Of a stretch of DNA of 8,474 nt, positions 1 through 5,665 are shown piece by piece; within the stretch, counting starts at the first letter, position 1, and every line of letters begins with the position of its first letter. Where the stretch lies: assembly GCA_964589285.1 (NCBI GenBank), contig CAZPSP010000110.1, positions 1 to 8,474 of the forward strand. The letters are read 5' to 3'. Source of the stretch: DAOUEG01 sp964589285. Its GTDB lineage: Bacteria; Chloroflexota; Dehalococcoidia; Dehalococcoidales; RBG-16-60-22. The notes beneath the pieces are model-generated. The model searched no databases. It was not told the origin of the DNA and was given only the letters and a program-made list of their open reading frames with translations. Made by a program: the position numbers and the translations under genes.

Positions 1-7
1 CCATTTT

Positions 8-1126
8 TTATTCTACTCTTACTCTGTATTCCTGGCGCAGTTCGCGGGCGATGACGTAGTTCATGGTGCCGACCTGTTTGACCATACCTTTCAGTTCCAT
101 CATCGCCAGCGTCCCGCTGACCTCGGCGACCGGCAGGCCGCTCTTGCGGCATACTTCATCGATGTGCGTCGGTTCCGCGCCGAGTTCGTTCAGCAGAAGG
201 CGCTCGGTTTCAGTATCCGGGATGAGTTCCCGCATTTCCATCTGCCGGGCGACTGTTGCCAGATTCAGTTCTTCCATAATATCAGTATACCCCATGACAA
301 GACGTGCGCCGTCCTGGATGAGGTGGTTGACGCCGCGACTCACCGGGGACAGGATGCTGCCCGGCACGGCGAAGACATCCCGGTTCTGTTCGATGGCGAA
401 CCTGGCTGTGATCATGGCGCCGCTGTTCTCATCCGCCTCGGTGACAAGGACACCGAGGCTCAGGCCGCTGAGGATGCGGTTCCGGCGCGGGAAATTTTCC
501 GCCCTGGGTCGCGTTCCCAGCGGGTATTCGCTGACGAGGGCGCCGTTTTTCTCGATCTCCCGGGCCAGTTTCTCGTTCTCAGACGGGTAAATTATATCCA
601 GTCCGCAGGCGAAGACGGCTATCGTCCGGCCTCCGGCCTCCAAAGCGCTGCGGTGCGCGATGGTATCGACGCCCCTGGCCAGTCCGCTGACTACGGTAAT
701 GCCGTTAGCTGCCAGGTCCGTAGACAATTCCGCCGTGACCTGACGTCCGTAGACGGTCACCCGGCGTGTTCCCACCACGGCCACGCACCACTCATCCTCC
801 GGTTTAATCTCACCTCGCACGTACAGCACCGGCGGGTAGTCGTAAATCTCCTTGAGCCGCGCCGGGTAAGCATCATCCCGGCAGGTGACGGCCTGAACTC
901 CTTTGGCGTACAGTTTTTCCAGTTCCTGTTCCGGAGATATACCGGGGCGGTATTTCGCGATGGACTTGACGCCGTTGCCGTCCAGCCCGGATTTTTCTAT
1001 CTCTCCGAGAGGCGCATGCCAGGCTGCTTCCAGGGAACCGAAGTATTTTTCGAGGCCGGCAAGCCTGACCCTCCCGATACCGGGGATATTATTGAAGGCC
1101 ACCCAGAATTGCAGCTGCTCGTTCAA
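8..1126 (-). CDS. dprA: DNA-processing protein DprA (Smf)
   Basis: DprA binds single-stranded DNA and loads RecA during uptake of transforming DNA; it is widespread even in bacteria not known to be competent. The 372-residue product has the full family layout: an N-terminal helix-hairpin-helix region (NNIPGIGRVRL, residues 12-22), then the Rossmann-like DprA domain with VVGTRRVTVYG (117-127), SGLARGVDTIAH (147-158), FPRRNRIL (212-219) and the SGAMITARFAIEQNRDVFAV block (235-254). A C-terminal winged-helix domain follows at about 308-360. The only start that fits the family N-terminus is TTG at 1124-1126; an in-frame TAG lies five codons upstream and there is no Shine-Dalgarno sequence. A promoter-like TTGTGA/TAGAAT pair ends only 9 bases before the start. 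Just past the stop, bases 2-4 read ATG on the minus strand, a possible start of the next gene (topA often follows dprA elsewhere), but too little is present to call. Confidence 0.96.
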   Translation of the reverse strand: MNEQLQFWVAFNNIPGIGRVRLAGLEKYFGSLEAAWHAPLGEIEKSGLDGNGVKSIAKYRPGISPEQELEKLYAKGVQAVTCRDDAYPARLKEIYDYPPVLYVRGEIKPEDEWCVAVVGTRRVTVYGRQVTAELSTDLAANGITVVSGLARGVDTIAHRSALEAGGRTIAVFACGLDIIYPSENEKLAREIEKNGALVSEYPLGTRPRAENFPRRNRILSGLSLGVLVTEADENSGAMITARFAIEQNRDVFAVPGSILSPVSRGVNHLIQDGARLVMGYTDIMEELNLATVARQMEMRELIPDTETERLLLNELGAEPTHIDEVCRKSGLPVAEVSGTLAMMELKGMVKQVGTMNYVIARELRQEYRVRVE

Positions 1127-1135
1127 ATCATAGTC

Positions 1136-1165
1136 ATTCTAGCATACGCATCAAGCGCTTCACAA
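1136..1165 (-). promoter_or_regulatory. Putative dprA promoter, nearly leaderless
   Basis: On the minus strand a -35 box TTGTGA (1160-1165) and a -10 box TAGAAT (1136-1141) are separated by 18 bp. Transcription would begin near 1129-1130, leaving only about 3-4 nt before the TTG start at 1126. This is pattern matching only; the -35 matches TTGACA at four of six positions. Confidence 0.45.
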
Positions 1166-1214
1166 AAAGATGCGAAGAAAACCTGGGGGCTAACGTACGG
1201 GGCGGATCTGAGGA

Positions 1215-1304
1215 TGGCGGAGAGAGTGGGATTCGAACCCACGGTAGCCTTACGGCTACACACGCTCTCCAGGCGTGCCTGATCGTCCACTCCAGCATCT
1301 CTCC
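1215..1304 (-). tRNA. tRNA-Ser(GGA), CCA end encoded
   Basis: This is a class II serine tRNA that reads UCC and UCU codons. The acceptor stem is GGAGAGA paired with TCTCTCC, with discriminator G at 1218 and an encoded CCA at 1217-1215. The anticodon arm is CACGC-CTGGAGA-GCGTG with anticodon GGA. The long variable arm is a perfect 6-bp hairpin, GTAGCC-GTAA-GGCTAC. The T arm is GTGGG-TTCGAAT-CCCAC. The length without CCA is 87 nt, normal for tRNA-Ser. The DNA upstream holds its own promoter (1346-1375) and a hairpin leader, so it is probably transcribed separately from the neighbouring tRNA-Ser(CGA). Confidence 0.98.
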
Positions 1305-1312
1305 GCGTAGGG

Positions 1313-1333
1313 ACCGTTTCCTGGTGAAACGGT
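1313..1333 (-). other. Perfect hairpin in the tRNA-Ser(GGA) leader
   Basis: ACCGTTTC (1313-1320) and GAAACGGT (1326-1333) form an 8-bp perfect stem around a 5-nt loop. On the minus strand it sits in the predicted leader, 8 nt before the tRNA 5' end. There is no T-tract after it on the minus strand, so it does not look like a terminator for the upstream tRNA. It may be a processing or stability element. Confidence 0.55.
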
Positions 1334-1345
1334 AAGGACTCTTCT

Positions 1346-1375
1346 ATTATTCGGTATCCGGGCGGTTCGCGTCAA
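1346..1375 (-). promoter_or_regulatory. Promoter of tRNA-Ser(GGA)
   Basis: On the minus strand TTGACG (1370-1375) and AATAAT (1346-1351) are spaced by 18 bp. Each box matches the housekeeping consensus at five of six positions. The predicted start is near 1339, about 35 nt before the tRNA. The -35 box begins 5 bp beyond the 3' end of tRNA-Ser(CGA). Confidence 0.65.
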
Positions 1376-1379
1376 CCGG

Positions 1380-1466
1380 CGGAGAGGGTGGGATTCGAAC
1401 CCACGCTACGCAAAAACGTAGACCGCTTTTCGAGAGCGGCACCATAAACCACTCGGACACCTCTCC
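1380..1466 (-). tRNA. tRNA-Ser(CGA), CCA end not encoded
   Basis: This is a class II serine tRNA that reads UCG. The acceptor stem is GGAGAGG paired with CCTCTCC, with discriminator G at 1380. The following bases are CCG, not CCA, so the 3' end must be completed enzymatically, for example by the nucleotidyltransferase encoded at 5815-7074. The anticodon arm is CCGCT-CTCGAAA-AGCGG with anticodon CGA. The variable arm is CTACG/CGTAG around a T-rich loop. The T arm is identical to that of the neighbouring tRNA-Ser(GGA). Confidence 0.98.
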
Positions 1467-1490
1467 TGGACGTGATTAACCGCACTAATT

Positions 1491-1519
1491 ATTATGGGGT
1501 ATCTGATTTGCCTCGTCAA
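1491..1519 (-). promoter_or_regulatory. Promoter of tRNA-Ser(CGA)
   Basis: On the minus strand TTGACG (1514-1519) and CATAAT (1491-1496) are separated by exactly 17 bp. Each box differs from consensus at one position. The predicted start is near 1484, about 18 nt before the tRNA 5' end. This is the same TTGACG-type promoter as that of the neighbouring serine tRNA gene. Confidence 0.75.
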
Positions 1520-1585
1520 ACTGGAACCCCGAATCTCTCATTATCCTCTTCATCAAGTAGTCAATATACATGATTATCCCATATT

Positions 1586-1843
1586 TCACAAACTTCTTAA
1601 GAGGAATCTTGGTAAATTCTTGGCGATGGGAGGTTTATGCCGACTGTTGGTTGTCGCTTTGAATCTGCGTTTCTGCCGTCAGGTGGCGCCAAGTTTCTTG
1701 CGAATTCGCCGTATCCGGCAATTCCCCACCCGGATACCCTGTGCCGCCCAGTCGTAGTAGCCGCTGGCTGATACCTTCAAAACCCGACTCACTATGGGTA
1801 CCGGAAACCGGAGCCGCAATTGATTCACGATCACTTGCAGCTT
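1586..1843 (-). pseudogene. Remnant of an IS3-family OrfB transposase
   Basis: No intact gene lies here, but one minus-strand frame reads as a broken IS3-type OrfB. Residues V18-W32 (1748-1792) read VSRVLKVSASGYYDW, the N-terminal OrfB block usually seen as LCRVLGVSRSGYYAW. It is preceded by RLRFPVPI, the usual FPV segment. Residues 34-50 (AQGIRVGNCRIRRIRKK) match the G-I-R-V-G...RVARLMR stretch. After an in-frame TGA (1679-1681), RRFKATTNSRHKPPIAKNL (1613-1666) matches the KFKATTDSxHxxPVAxNLL block that precedes the first catalytic Asp. About 40-45 residues normally found between the YYxW and GIRVG blocks are missing, and the whole DDE catalytic region is absent. It is therefore deleted at both scales, interrupted by a stop, and inactive. 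I found no convincing terminal inverted repeats or target duplication. The block identification rests on remembered family patterns. Confidence 0.82.
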
Positions 1844-1876
1844 TTATTTTTCCCCTTTTACTTCTGGCTTATTTTC

Positions 1877-1905
1877 TTGACAAACCATATACTACCCTAT
1901 ACGCT
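1877..1905 (+). promoter_or_regulatory. Promoter of the SRP RNA
   Basis: A perfect TTGACA (1877-1882) lies 17 bp before TACGCT (1900-1905), which keeps the T, A and final T of the -10 consensus. The predicted start is about 1911-1912, coinciding with the 5' base of the SRP RNA closing stem. About 35 bp of strongly T-rich DNA (1841-1876) lies directly upstream and could act as an UP element for a highly expressed RNA. Confidence 0.75.
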
Positions 1906-1910
1906 TAAAT

Positions 1911-2185
1911 ATGAGGTCGTGCTAGACGGGGAGTTAGCGGTGCCCTGTACCTGAAACCCGCTATAGCAGGGTCGAATTCCCGCTTGAGGCTCTCATCTGG
2001 TAGGACTGCTAACGGTAAGCAGCGTTGAAGGCTGGGTCCTGCGCGGCGGAACGCCGTGAACCCCGTCAGGTCTGAGAGGAAGCAGCGGTAAACGGATAAT
2101 TCCGGGTGCCGCAGGGTTGCCTGGCTGGAGCCGGCTGCCGGAGGCAAGCTGTTAGGTGGAGTCGAGAGTGGGTGCACGGCCTCAT
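1911..2185 (+). ncRNA. ffs: Signal recognition particle RNA, large bacterial type
   Basis: This RNA is the scaffold of the signal recognition particle, which binds Ffh and targets nascent membrane and secreted proteins. It has the long Bacillus-like form with both Alu and S domains. The 5' Alu part has the segments CGTGCTAGACGGGGAG, TAGCGGTGCCCTGTACCTG and TAGCAGGGTCGAAT, which closely follow the known scRNA pattern. The Ffh-binding tip at 2065-2086 reads GTCAGGTC...GGAAGCAGC around a GAGA tetraloop at 2074-2077, and the returning strand contains GTGCCGCAGGGTTGCCTGG. The ends are fixed by a 12-bp closing stem between 1911-1922 and 2174-2185, with a single G-U pair. Length is 275 nt, close to the roughly 270 nt of B. 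subtilis scRNA. No terminator separates it from ksgA, whose ATG begins at 2187. Confidence 0.96.
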
Positions 2186-2186
2186 T

Positions 2187-3101
2187 ATGACGATGGATAA
2201 CAGTCCGGAAGGCGTCCCTACTTCCCTGCTTACACAAACGAAGAAACTGCTCCGCCGGTTCGGTTTGCGACCCCGGAAAGGCCTGGGCCAGCATTTCCTT
2301 ATCGATGCCGATGCCCTCAACGGCATCGTCGCCGCGGCTGACCTGAAAAAGTTCGATACGGTCATCGAGGTCGGTCCCGGCCTCGGCATCATGACTGACG
2401 AACTGGCAGCCCGCGCCGGTTGGGTCATCGCCATCGAGCTGGATACCAACCTGGCTTCCATGCTACAGACCTCCCTCACCCACGATAACGTCGTCATCCT
2501 TAACGGGGACATCCTGGGCATGGAACCGGGCACACTGTTTGCATCGCACGCGGCGCGAATACCTCAGAATATGATTTCCTACAAGGTCGTTGCCAACCTG
2601 CCATACTATATTACTTCGCCGGTGTTGCGGCACTTCCTGGAGGCCTCGACACGGCCGGACGTCATGGTAGTGATGATCCAGAAGGAAGTAGCGGAGACGG
2701 TCTGCGCCGGGCCAGGCAAGCGGAGCCTTCTTAGCATTGCCGTGCAGGTTTACGGCCGGCCGGAGATCATCATGACCGTGCCGCCGGAGGCGTTCTTCCC
2801 GGCGCCGGACGTGGCCTCGGCGGTGGTGAAGATTGAGGTTTACCCGGAACCGGTGGTGGACATCGGTGACGGCGAGGCATTTTTCCGGCTCGTCCGGGCG
2901 GGCTTCTCCGCACCGCGAAAACAGCTTCTCAACTCCCTGGCCAACGGGCTGTCCTTTTCCAGGGAGCAGACCGCGGTTCTTTTGAAAACGGCAGAGATCG
3001 ATCCCACTCGTCGCGCTGGTGCGCTGGAACTGGATGAATGGGCTAAGCTATTGAAAATACTGAACAATAAGGAAATGGACTGGTTCTATGCTGACTCTTA
3101 A
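2187..3101 (+). CDS. ksgA: 16S rRNA dimethyladenosine transferase KsgA (RsmA)
   Basis: KsgA dimethylates two adjacent adenines in helix 45 near the 3' end of 16S rRNA, using S-adenosylmethionine, late in small-subunit assembly. From the ATG at 2187 the product is 304 residues. It shows GLGQHFL (32-38), the SAM-binding loop EVGPGLG (61-67), the acidic strand IAIELD (81-86), NGDIL (106-110), the catalytic NLPYYIT motif (137-143) and the PPxAFFPxPxVxSAVV segment (199-213). The C-terminal helical domain includes GFSAPRKQLLNSL (239-251). The frame stays open back to 2106, but those codons lie inside the SRP RNA. The first sensible starts are ATG 2187 and ATG 2193, and neither has a Shine-Dalgarno sequence. 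The 3' end overlaps ispE by 14 nt, so the two are surely cotranscribed, probably from the SRP RNA promoter. Confidence 0.95.
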   Translation: MTMDNSPEGVPTSLLTQTKKLLRRFGLRPRKGLGQHFLIDADALNGIVAAADLKKFDTVIEVGPGLGIMTDELAARAGWVIAIELDTNLASMLQTSLTHDNVVILNGDILGMEPGTLFASHAARIPQNMISYKVVANLPYYITSPVLRHFLEASTRPDVMVVMIQKEVAETVCAGPGKRSLLSIAVQVYGRPEIIMTVPPEAFFPAPDVASAVVKIEVYPEPVVDIGDGEAFFRLVRAGFSAPRKQLLNSLANGLSFSREQTAVLLKTAEIDPTRRAGALELDEWAKLLKILNNKEMDWFYADS

Positions 3102-3933
3102 AGCCCCCGCCAAGATTAACCTCACCCTGGAAGTGCTGGGCAAACGCCCGGACGATTTCCATGAGATACGGACTGTCATGCAGACGGTCGGGATGTACGA
3201 TACGCTCCATTTCGAGACTTCTAAAAAAGTGCTGATTACCAGTAACCAGCCTGATTGGAGCGCGGGAAGCAGTCTGGTTCCCAAAACGGTGCAGATTGTA
3301 AAGGAGGCTGCCGGATACAAAAAGGGCGTTGCCATTCACATTGAAAAACGCATTCCGCTAATGTCCGGGTTGGGCGGTGATTCCAGCGATGCCGCCGCGG
3401 TTCTCCGCGGGCTTGTGCAGCTCTGGAGCTTGAACCTGGATAGTGACAGGATCGTAGAGATGGCCCGTGAACTCGGTTCCGACGTCGCTTTTTTCCTTAA
3501 CGGCGGGACAGCGCTGGGTGAAGGTCGCGGCGACCAGATGACGCCCCTGCCCTCACCGGACCGCCAGTGGGTGGTCCTCATGCTGCCGGAAGTGCCGGTG
3601 GAACAGGGCAAGACGGCCCAGATGTACGCCAGCCTCAAACCGAAGCACTTTACCGATGGTCAGACCACACGCCGGCTCGTCGAAGCGCTCATCACCGGCC
3701 TCAGGTTCCGCCCGACGATGCTCGTCAATACGTTCGACCAGATCGCTTTCAACCCCAGTTCCATCCTCAGCATGTATAAAGAACGGATACTCGCTCTCGG
3801 CGCGCCTCATGTTCATCTGTGCGGCTCCGGGCCGTCCCTTTATGCTCTTTTCGATGACAAGGCCCGCGCCGACGACCTCGCCGTGAAATGCCAGAACCAG
3901 GGACTCAAGACCTACGTAGTAGCAACGGTGTAG
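3088..3933 (+). CDS. ispE: 4-diphosphocytidyl-2-C-methyl-D-erythritol kinase IspE
   Basis: IspE is the ATP-dependent kinase of the fourth MEP-pathway step. It phosphorylates CDP-methylerythritol at the 2-hydroxyl in the cytosol on the way to isoprenoid precursors. The 281-residue GHMP kinase has the usual family length. Visible motifs are the N-terminal KAPAKINLTLEVLGKR with the conserved Lys9, the GHMP ATP-binding loop GLGGDSSDAAA (94-104), SDVAFFLNGG with the probable catalytic Asp132 (131-140), and the C-terminal LCGSGPSLYALF (244-255). The ATP loop has Asp98 where many homologues have Gly (GLGGGSS), a change I regard as tolerated. The ATG overlaps the ksgA end by 14 nt, with a weak AAGGA at 3069-3073, so translational coupling is likely. 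The ksgA-ispE pairing is common in bacteria. Confidence 0.96.
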   Translation: MLTLKAPAKINLTLEVLGKRPDDFHEIRTVMQTVGMYDTLHFETSKKVLITSNQPDWSAGSSLVPKTVQIVKEAAGYKKGVAIHIEKRIPLMSGLGGDSSDAAAVLRGLVQLWSLNLDSDRIVEMARELGSDVAFFLNGGTALGEGRGDQMTPLPSPDRQWVVLMLPEVPVEQGKTAQMYASLKPKHFTDGQTTRRLVEALITGLRFRPTMLVNTFDQIAFNPSSILSMYKERILALGAPHVHLCGSGPSLYALFDDKARADDLAVKCQNQGLKTYVVATV

Positions 3934-3935
3934 GA

Positions 3936-3954
3936 TAGCTTGCGGGGGAAGCTA
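3936..3954 (+). other. Small perfect hairpin after ispE
   Basis: TAGCTT (3936-3941) and AAGCTA (3949-3954) pair perfectly around a G-rich 7-nt loop, starting two bases after the ispE stop codon. No T-run follows, so it is not a standard intrinsic terminator. It could protect the 3' end of the mRNA. Confidence 0.4.
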
Positions 3955-3967
3955 CAAAGACAAGTAG

Positions 3968-3987
3968 TGGTATCGAGCTTAATACCA
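3968..3987 (+). other. Second perfect inverted repeat upstream of the hydrolase gene
   Basis: TGGTAT (3968-3973) and ATACCA (3982-3987) form a 6-bp perfect stem with an 8-nt loop; an outer AGT/ACT pair could extend it. As DNA it has the form of a small dyad-symmetric operator. As RNA it is a weak hairpin. There is no T-tract. It lies about 70 bp before the hydrolase start. Confidence 0.35.
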
Positions 3988-4054
3988 TAGCACTGTTCTG
4001 GATGGTCTATCGCCTCCCTTGAAAAGGAAGGAGGGGAAGGATTCGATTCTCTTT

Positions 4055-4855
4055 ATGTACAATATCCGGACTTATGGCAACCCTCCCTGTACCGTGGCCC
4101 TCCTGCATGGCGGCCCCGGCGCGCCTGGTGAAATGGCCCCGGTAGCCCGGGAACTATCTTCTCTGACCGGAGTCCTGGAACCTTTCCAGACCAAACTCTC
4201 CATCGGCGGGCAAGTCGATGAGCTGCGTGAAGTTTTGGCCTCGAATGCCCGCCTGCCCGTAATCATCGCCGGCTATTCCTGGGGCGCCTGGCTCGGGCTG
4301 ATATTTACCGCACACTATCCGGCCATGGTACAGAAACTCATACTGATAAGCTCCGGCCCGTTCGAGACCCGCTATGCGGATGAAATGGGCGCCGTACGAT
4401 TGTCCCGACTGAATGAGGAGGAGCGTATTGAGGCACTCGAACTTATCGAAAAAATCAATGACCCATCGCTCCGGAATGCCGAAACTCCGATAGCGAGGCT
4501 CGGAGCGCTGTTCGACAAGGCAGATACCTTTGAAGCCTTGACTGTTCCCAATGAAGGGACCGGTTTCGACCAGCGAATTTATGACGGCATCTGGCCGGAG
4601 GCGGAAAGACTGCGTTCTTCCGGAGAACTGCTGGCAATGGCGGGCCGTGTCACATGCCCGGTTGTCGCCATCCACGGTGACTACGACCCTCATCCCGCTG
4701 AAGGCGTGCGTGAGCCGCTCTCCCGCGTTGTACCGGACTTCCGGTTTTATCTATTAAATAAATGCGGGCACACCCCCTGGCGGGAACGATACGCTCACGA
4801 TGAATTCTACCGGATACTGAAGGAGAACATCACCGATGGCGCTAATTTCCATTAA
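4055..4855 (+). CDS. Alpha/beta hydrolase of the proline-iminopeptidase-like group
   Basis: This is a cytoplasmic serine hydrolase with no visible signal peptide; its substrate cannot be read from the sequence. From ATG 4055 the product is 266 residues. It has the HGGPG oxyanion motif (18-22) typical of prolyl iminopeptidase-like hydrolases. The nucleophile elbow is GYSWG (73-77, Ser75), followed by a probable acid in IHGDYDPHP (Asp211) and the catalytic histidine in KCGHTPW (His239). The segment between about 115 and 190 is the variable cap that sets specificity. The frame is open back to a TTG at 4019, but that codon has no ribosome site and the extra residues do not resemble the family, whereas the sequence from MYNIRTYG does. 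A purine-rich AAGGAGGGGAAGG (4028-4040) precedes ATG 4055, at a rather long distance. It follows ispE on the same strand after about 120 bp, so cotranscription is uncertain. Confidence 0.9.
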   Translation: MYNIRTYGNPPCTVALLHGGPGAPGEMAPVARELSSLTGVLEPFQTKLSIGGQVDELREVLASNARLPVIIAGYSWGAWLGLIFTAHYPAMVQKLILISSGPFETRYADEMGAVRLSRLNEEERIEALELIEKINDPSLRNAETPIARLGALFDKADTFEALTVPNEGTGFDQRIYDGIWPEAERLRSSGELLAMAGRVTCPVVAIHGDYDPHPAEGVREPLSRVVPDFRFYLLNKCGHTPWRERYAHDEFYRILKENITDGANFH

Positions 4856-4863
4856 CCGGGAAA

Positions 4864-5103
4864 CATGATCTGGCGACGACGACCCGTAATCTCGGCTGTT
4901 GTTGGGGAGGGTTCATGATGATGGCAGCCGCGTCTTACCCGGACATGGTACAGGCTATCGGGTTGCCGGAAGGACATTCGCCCTATGCTGCGATGATGGT
5001 TGGATACCAGCAATATTGTTACACGAGGATTCCGGCACGCAAGCCGGCTGGCTCTAGACACGAGACAAAAGAGACACGGATACCGTATACTATTGAAAAC
5101 TGA
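4864..5103 (+). pseudogene. C-terminal remnant of a nitroreductase-family gene
   Basis: This stretch translates into the tail of a flavin-dependent nitroreductase. From 4864 the frame reads HDLATTT, then NLGCCWGGF (4888-4914) equivalent to the family's LGLGTCWIGGF. GLPEGHSPYAAMMVGY (4960-5007) follows, equivalent to the strongly conserved GLPEGHxPxxAMMxGY block, and then YTRIPARKP (5017-5043), which corresponds to YxRIPxRKPP at the very C-terminus. Only some 60 residues of a roughly 190-270 residue protein are present. The start of the fragment also seems to lack several residues between the Asp-Ala-Thr and Leu-Gly elements, and the usual final I-x-W is replaced by unrelated sequence. The whole FMN-binding N-terminal part is missing: the hydrolase gene ends 8 bp upstream. 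An ATG at 4915 would give a 62-residue peptide, but it lacks most of the fold. I read it as a gene fossil left by deletion. Confidence 0.82.
5062..5091 (+). promoter_or_regulatory. Promoter of the rubrerythrin gene
   Basis: GAGACA (5062-5067) and TATACT (5086-5091) are spaced by 18 bp. The -10 box differs from consensus at one position and the -35 matches four of six. The predicted start near 5098 leaves a leader of about 20 nt that contains the GGGAG ribosome site (5107-5111). I see no clear PerR or other redox-regulator operator. Confidence 0.6.
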
Positions 5104-5117
5104 TTCGGGAGATGGAT

Positions 5118-5627
5118 ATGGCCAAGTACAATACTGAAGACAACCTCAAGGACGCTTTCGGCGGTGAGAGCGAGGCTAACCGGAGATACACGTTCTATGC
5201 GGAAAAGGCGGAGAAAGACGGTTATCCGCAAGTAGCAAAATTATTCCGCGCTGTGGCTGCCGCCGAGACAATCCACGCTAAAAATCATTTTATGGTTCTG
5301 GACGCTCTTGGCTCCACTCAGGACAATCTCCTGGCTGCGGTCATGGGAGAATACAGCGAGTTTACCGGCATGTACCCCGAGTTCATCGATGACGCACAGA
5401 GAGACCGTAATGCCCGGGCTGAGAAGAGCTTCGATTGGGCCAATAAGGTCGAACAAATCCACCACGGACTGTTTGAGAAAGCCCTGGAGGCCGTTAAAGC
5501 AGGTAAGCAGCCTGAAAACGCTACCTACTACGTCTGCCAGGTCTGCGGTAACACCGTCACCGGAGAACCGCCGGAAAACTGTCCGGTCTGTAACGCCAAA
5601 AAGACCGCTTTTATGCGCATGGACTGA
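5118..5627 (+). CDS. rbr: Rubrerythrin
   Basis: Rubrerythrin is a cytoplasmic non-haem diiron protein that reduces hydrogen peroxide with electrons from rubredoxin-type donors in anaerobes. The 169-residue product has an N-terminal ferritin-like four-helix domain followed by a rubredoxin-like domain. Likely diiron ligands are in GESEAN (Glu17/Glu19), AAETIH (Glu50, His53), MGEYSEF (Glu78, Glu81) and VEQIHH (Glu112, His115/116). The C-terminal zinc-ribbon-like FeS4 site is YVCQVCG...NCPVCN with cysteines 140, 143, 155 and 158. Two ATG codons lie at 5112 and 5118. GGGAG (5107-5111) touches the first and is 6 nt from the second, so 5118 is chosen. It has its own promoter and a strong terminator, hence it is probably a single-gene unit. 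The gene is intact and normal in length for a compact rubrerythrin. Confidence 0.96.
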   Translation: MAKYNTEDNLKDAFGGESEANRRYTFYAEKAEKDGYPQVAKLFRAVAAAETIHAKNHFMVLDALGSTQDNLLAAVMGEYSEFTGMYPEFIDDAQRDRNARAEKSFDWANKVEQIHHGLFEKALEAVKAGKQPENATYYVCQVCGNTVTGEPPENCPVCNAKKTAFMRMD

Positions 5628-5665
5628 TGACCGGCAGAACGCTTTGAGAACCGATTTAACTGGAT

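Noticed and set aside
164..1282. 372-codon open frame on the plus strand opposite dprA
   Set aside because: It is antisense to a clear dprA gene, runs into the tRNA-Ser gene, and its translation shows no domain. Long antisense frames are expected at this GC content.
1492..1577. Short minus-strand frame ending in FDEANQIPHNN
   Set aside because: It looked protein-like at first, but these bases form the TTGACG-17-CATAAT promoter of tRNA-Ser(CGA), and no family or ribosome site supports it.
1494..1757. 87-codon plus-strand frame in the region before the SRP RNA
   Set aside because: The opposite strand carries recognisable IS3 OrfB blocks and the tRNA-Ser promoter; the plus-strand frame has no family features or ribosome site.
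2106..2186. Upstream extension of the KsgA reading frame by 27 codons
   Set aside because: These bases belong to the SRP RNA S domain and closing stem; the encoded residues do not resemble KsgA N-termini.
1905..2533. Minus-strand frames of 129 and 155 codons over the SRP RNA and ksgA start
   Set aside because: They are shadows of the structured SRP RNA and the ksgA coding strand, with low-complexity Ser/Ala-rich translations.
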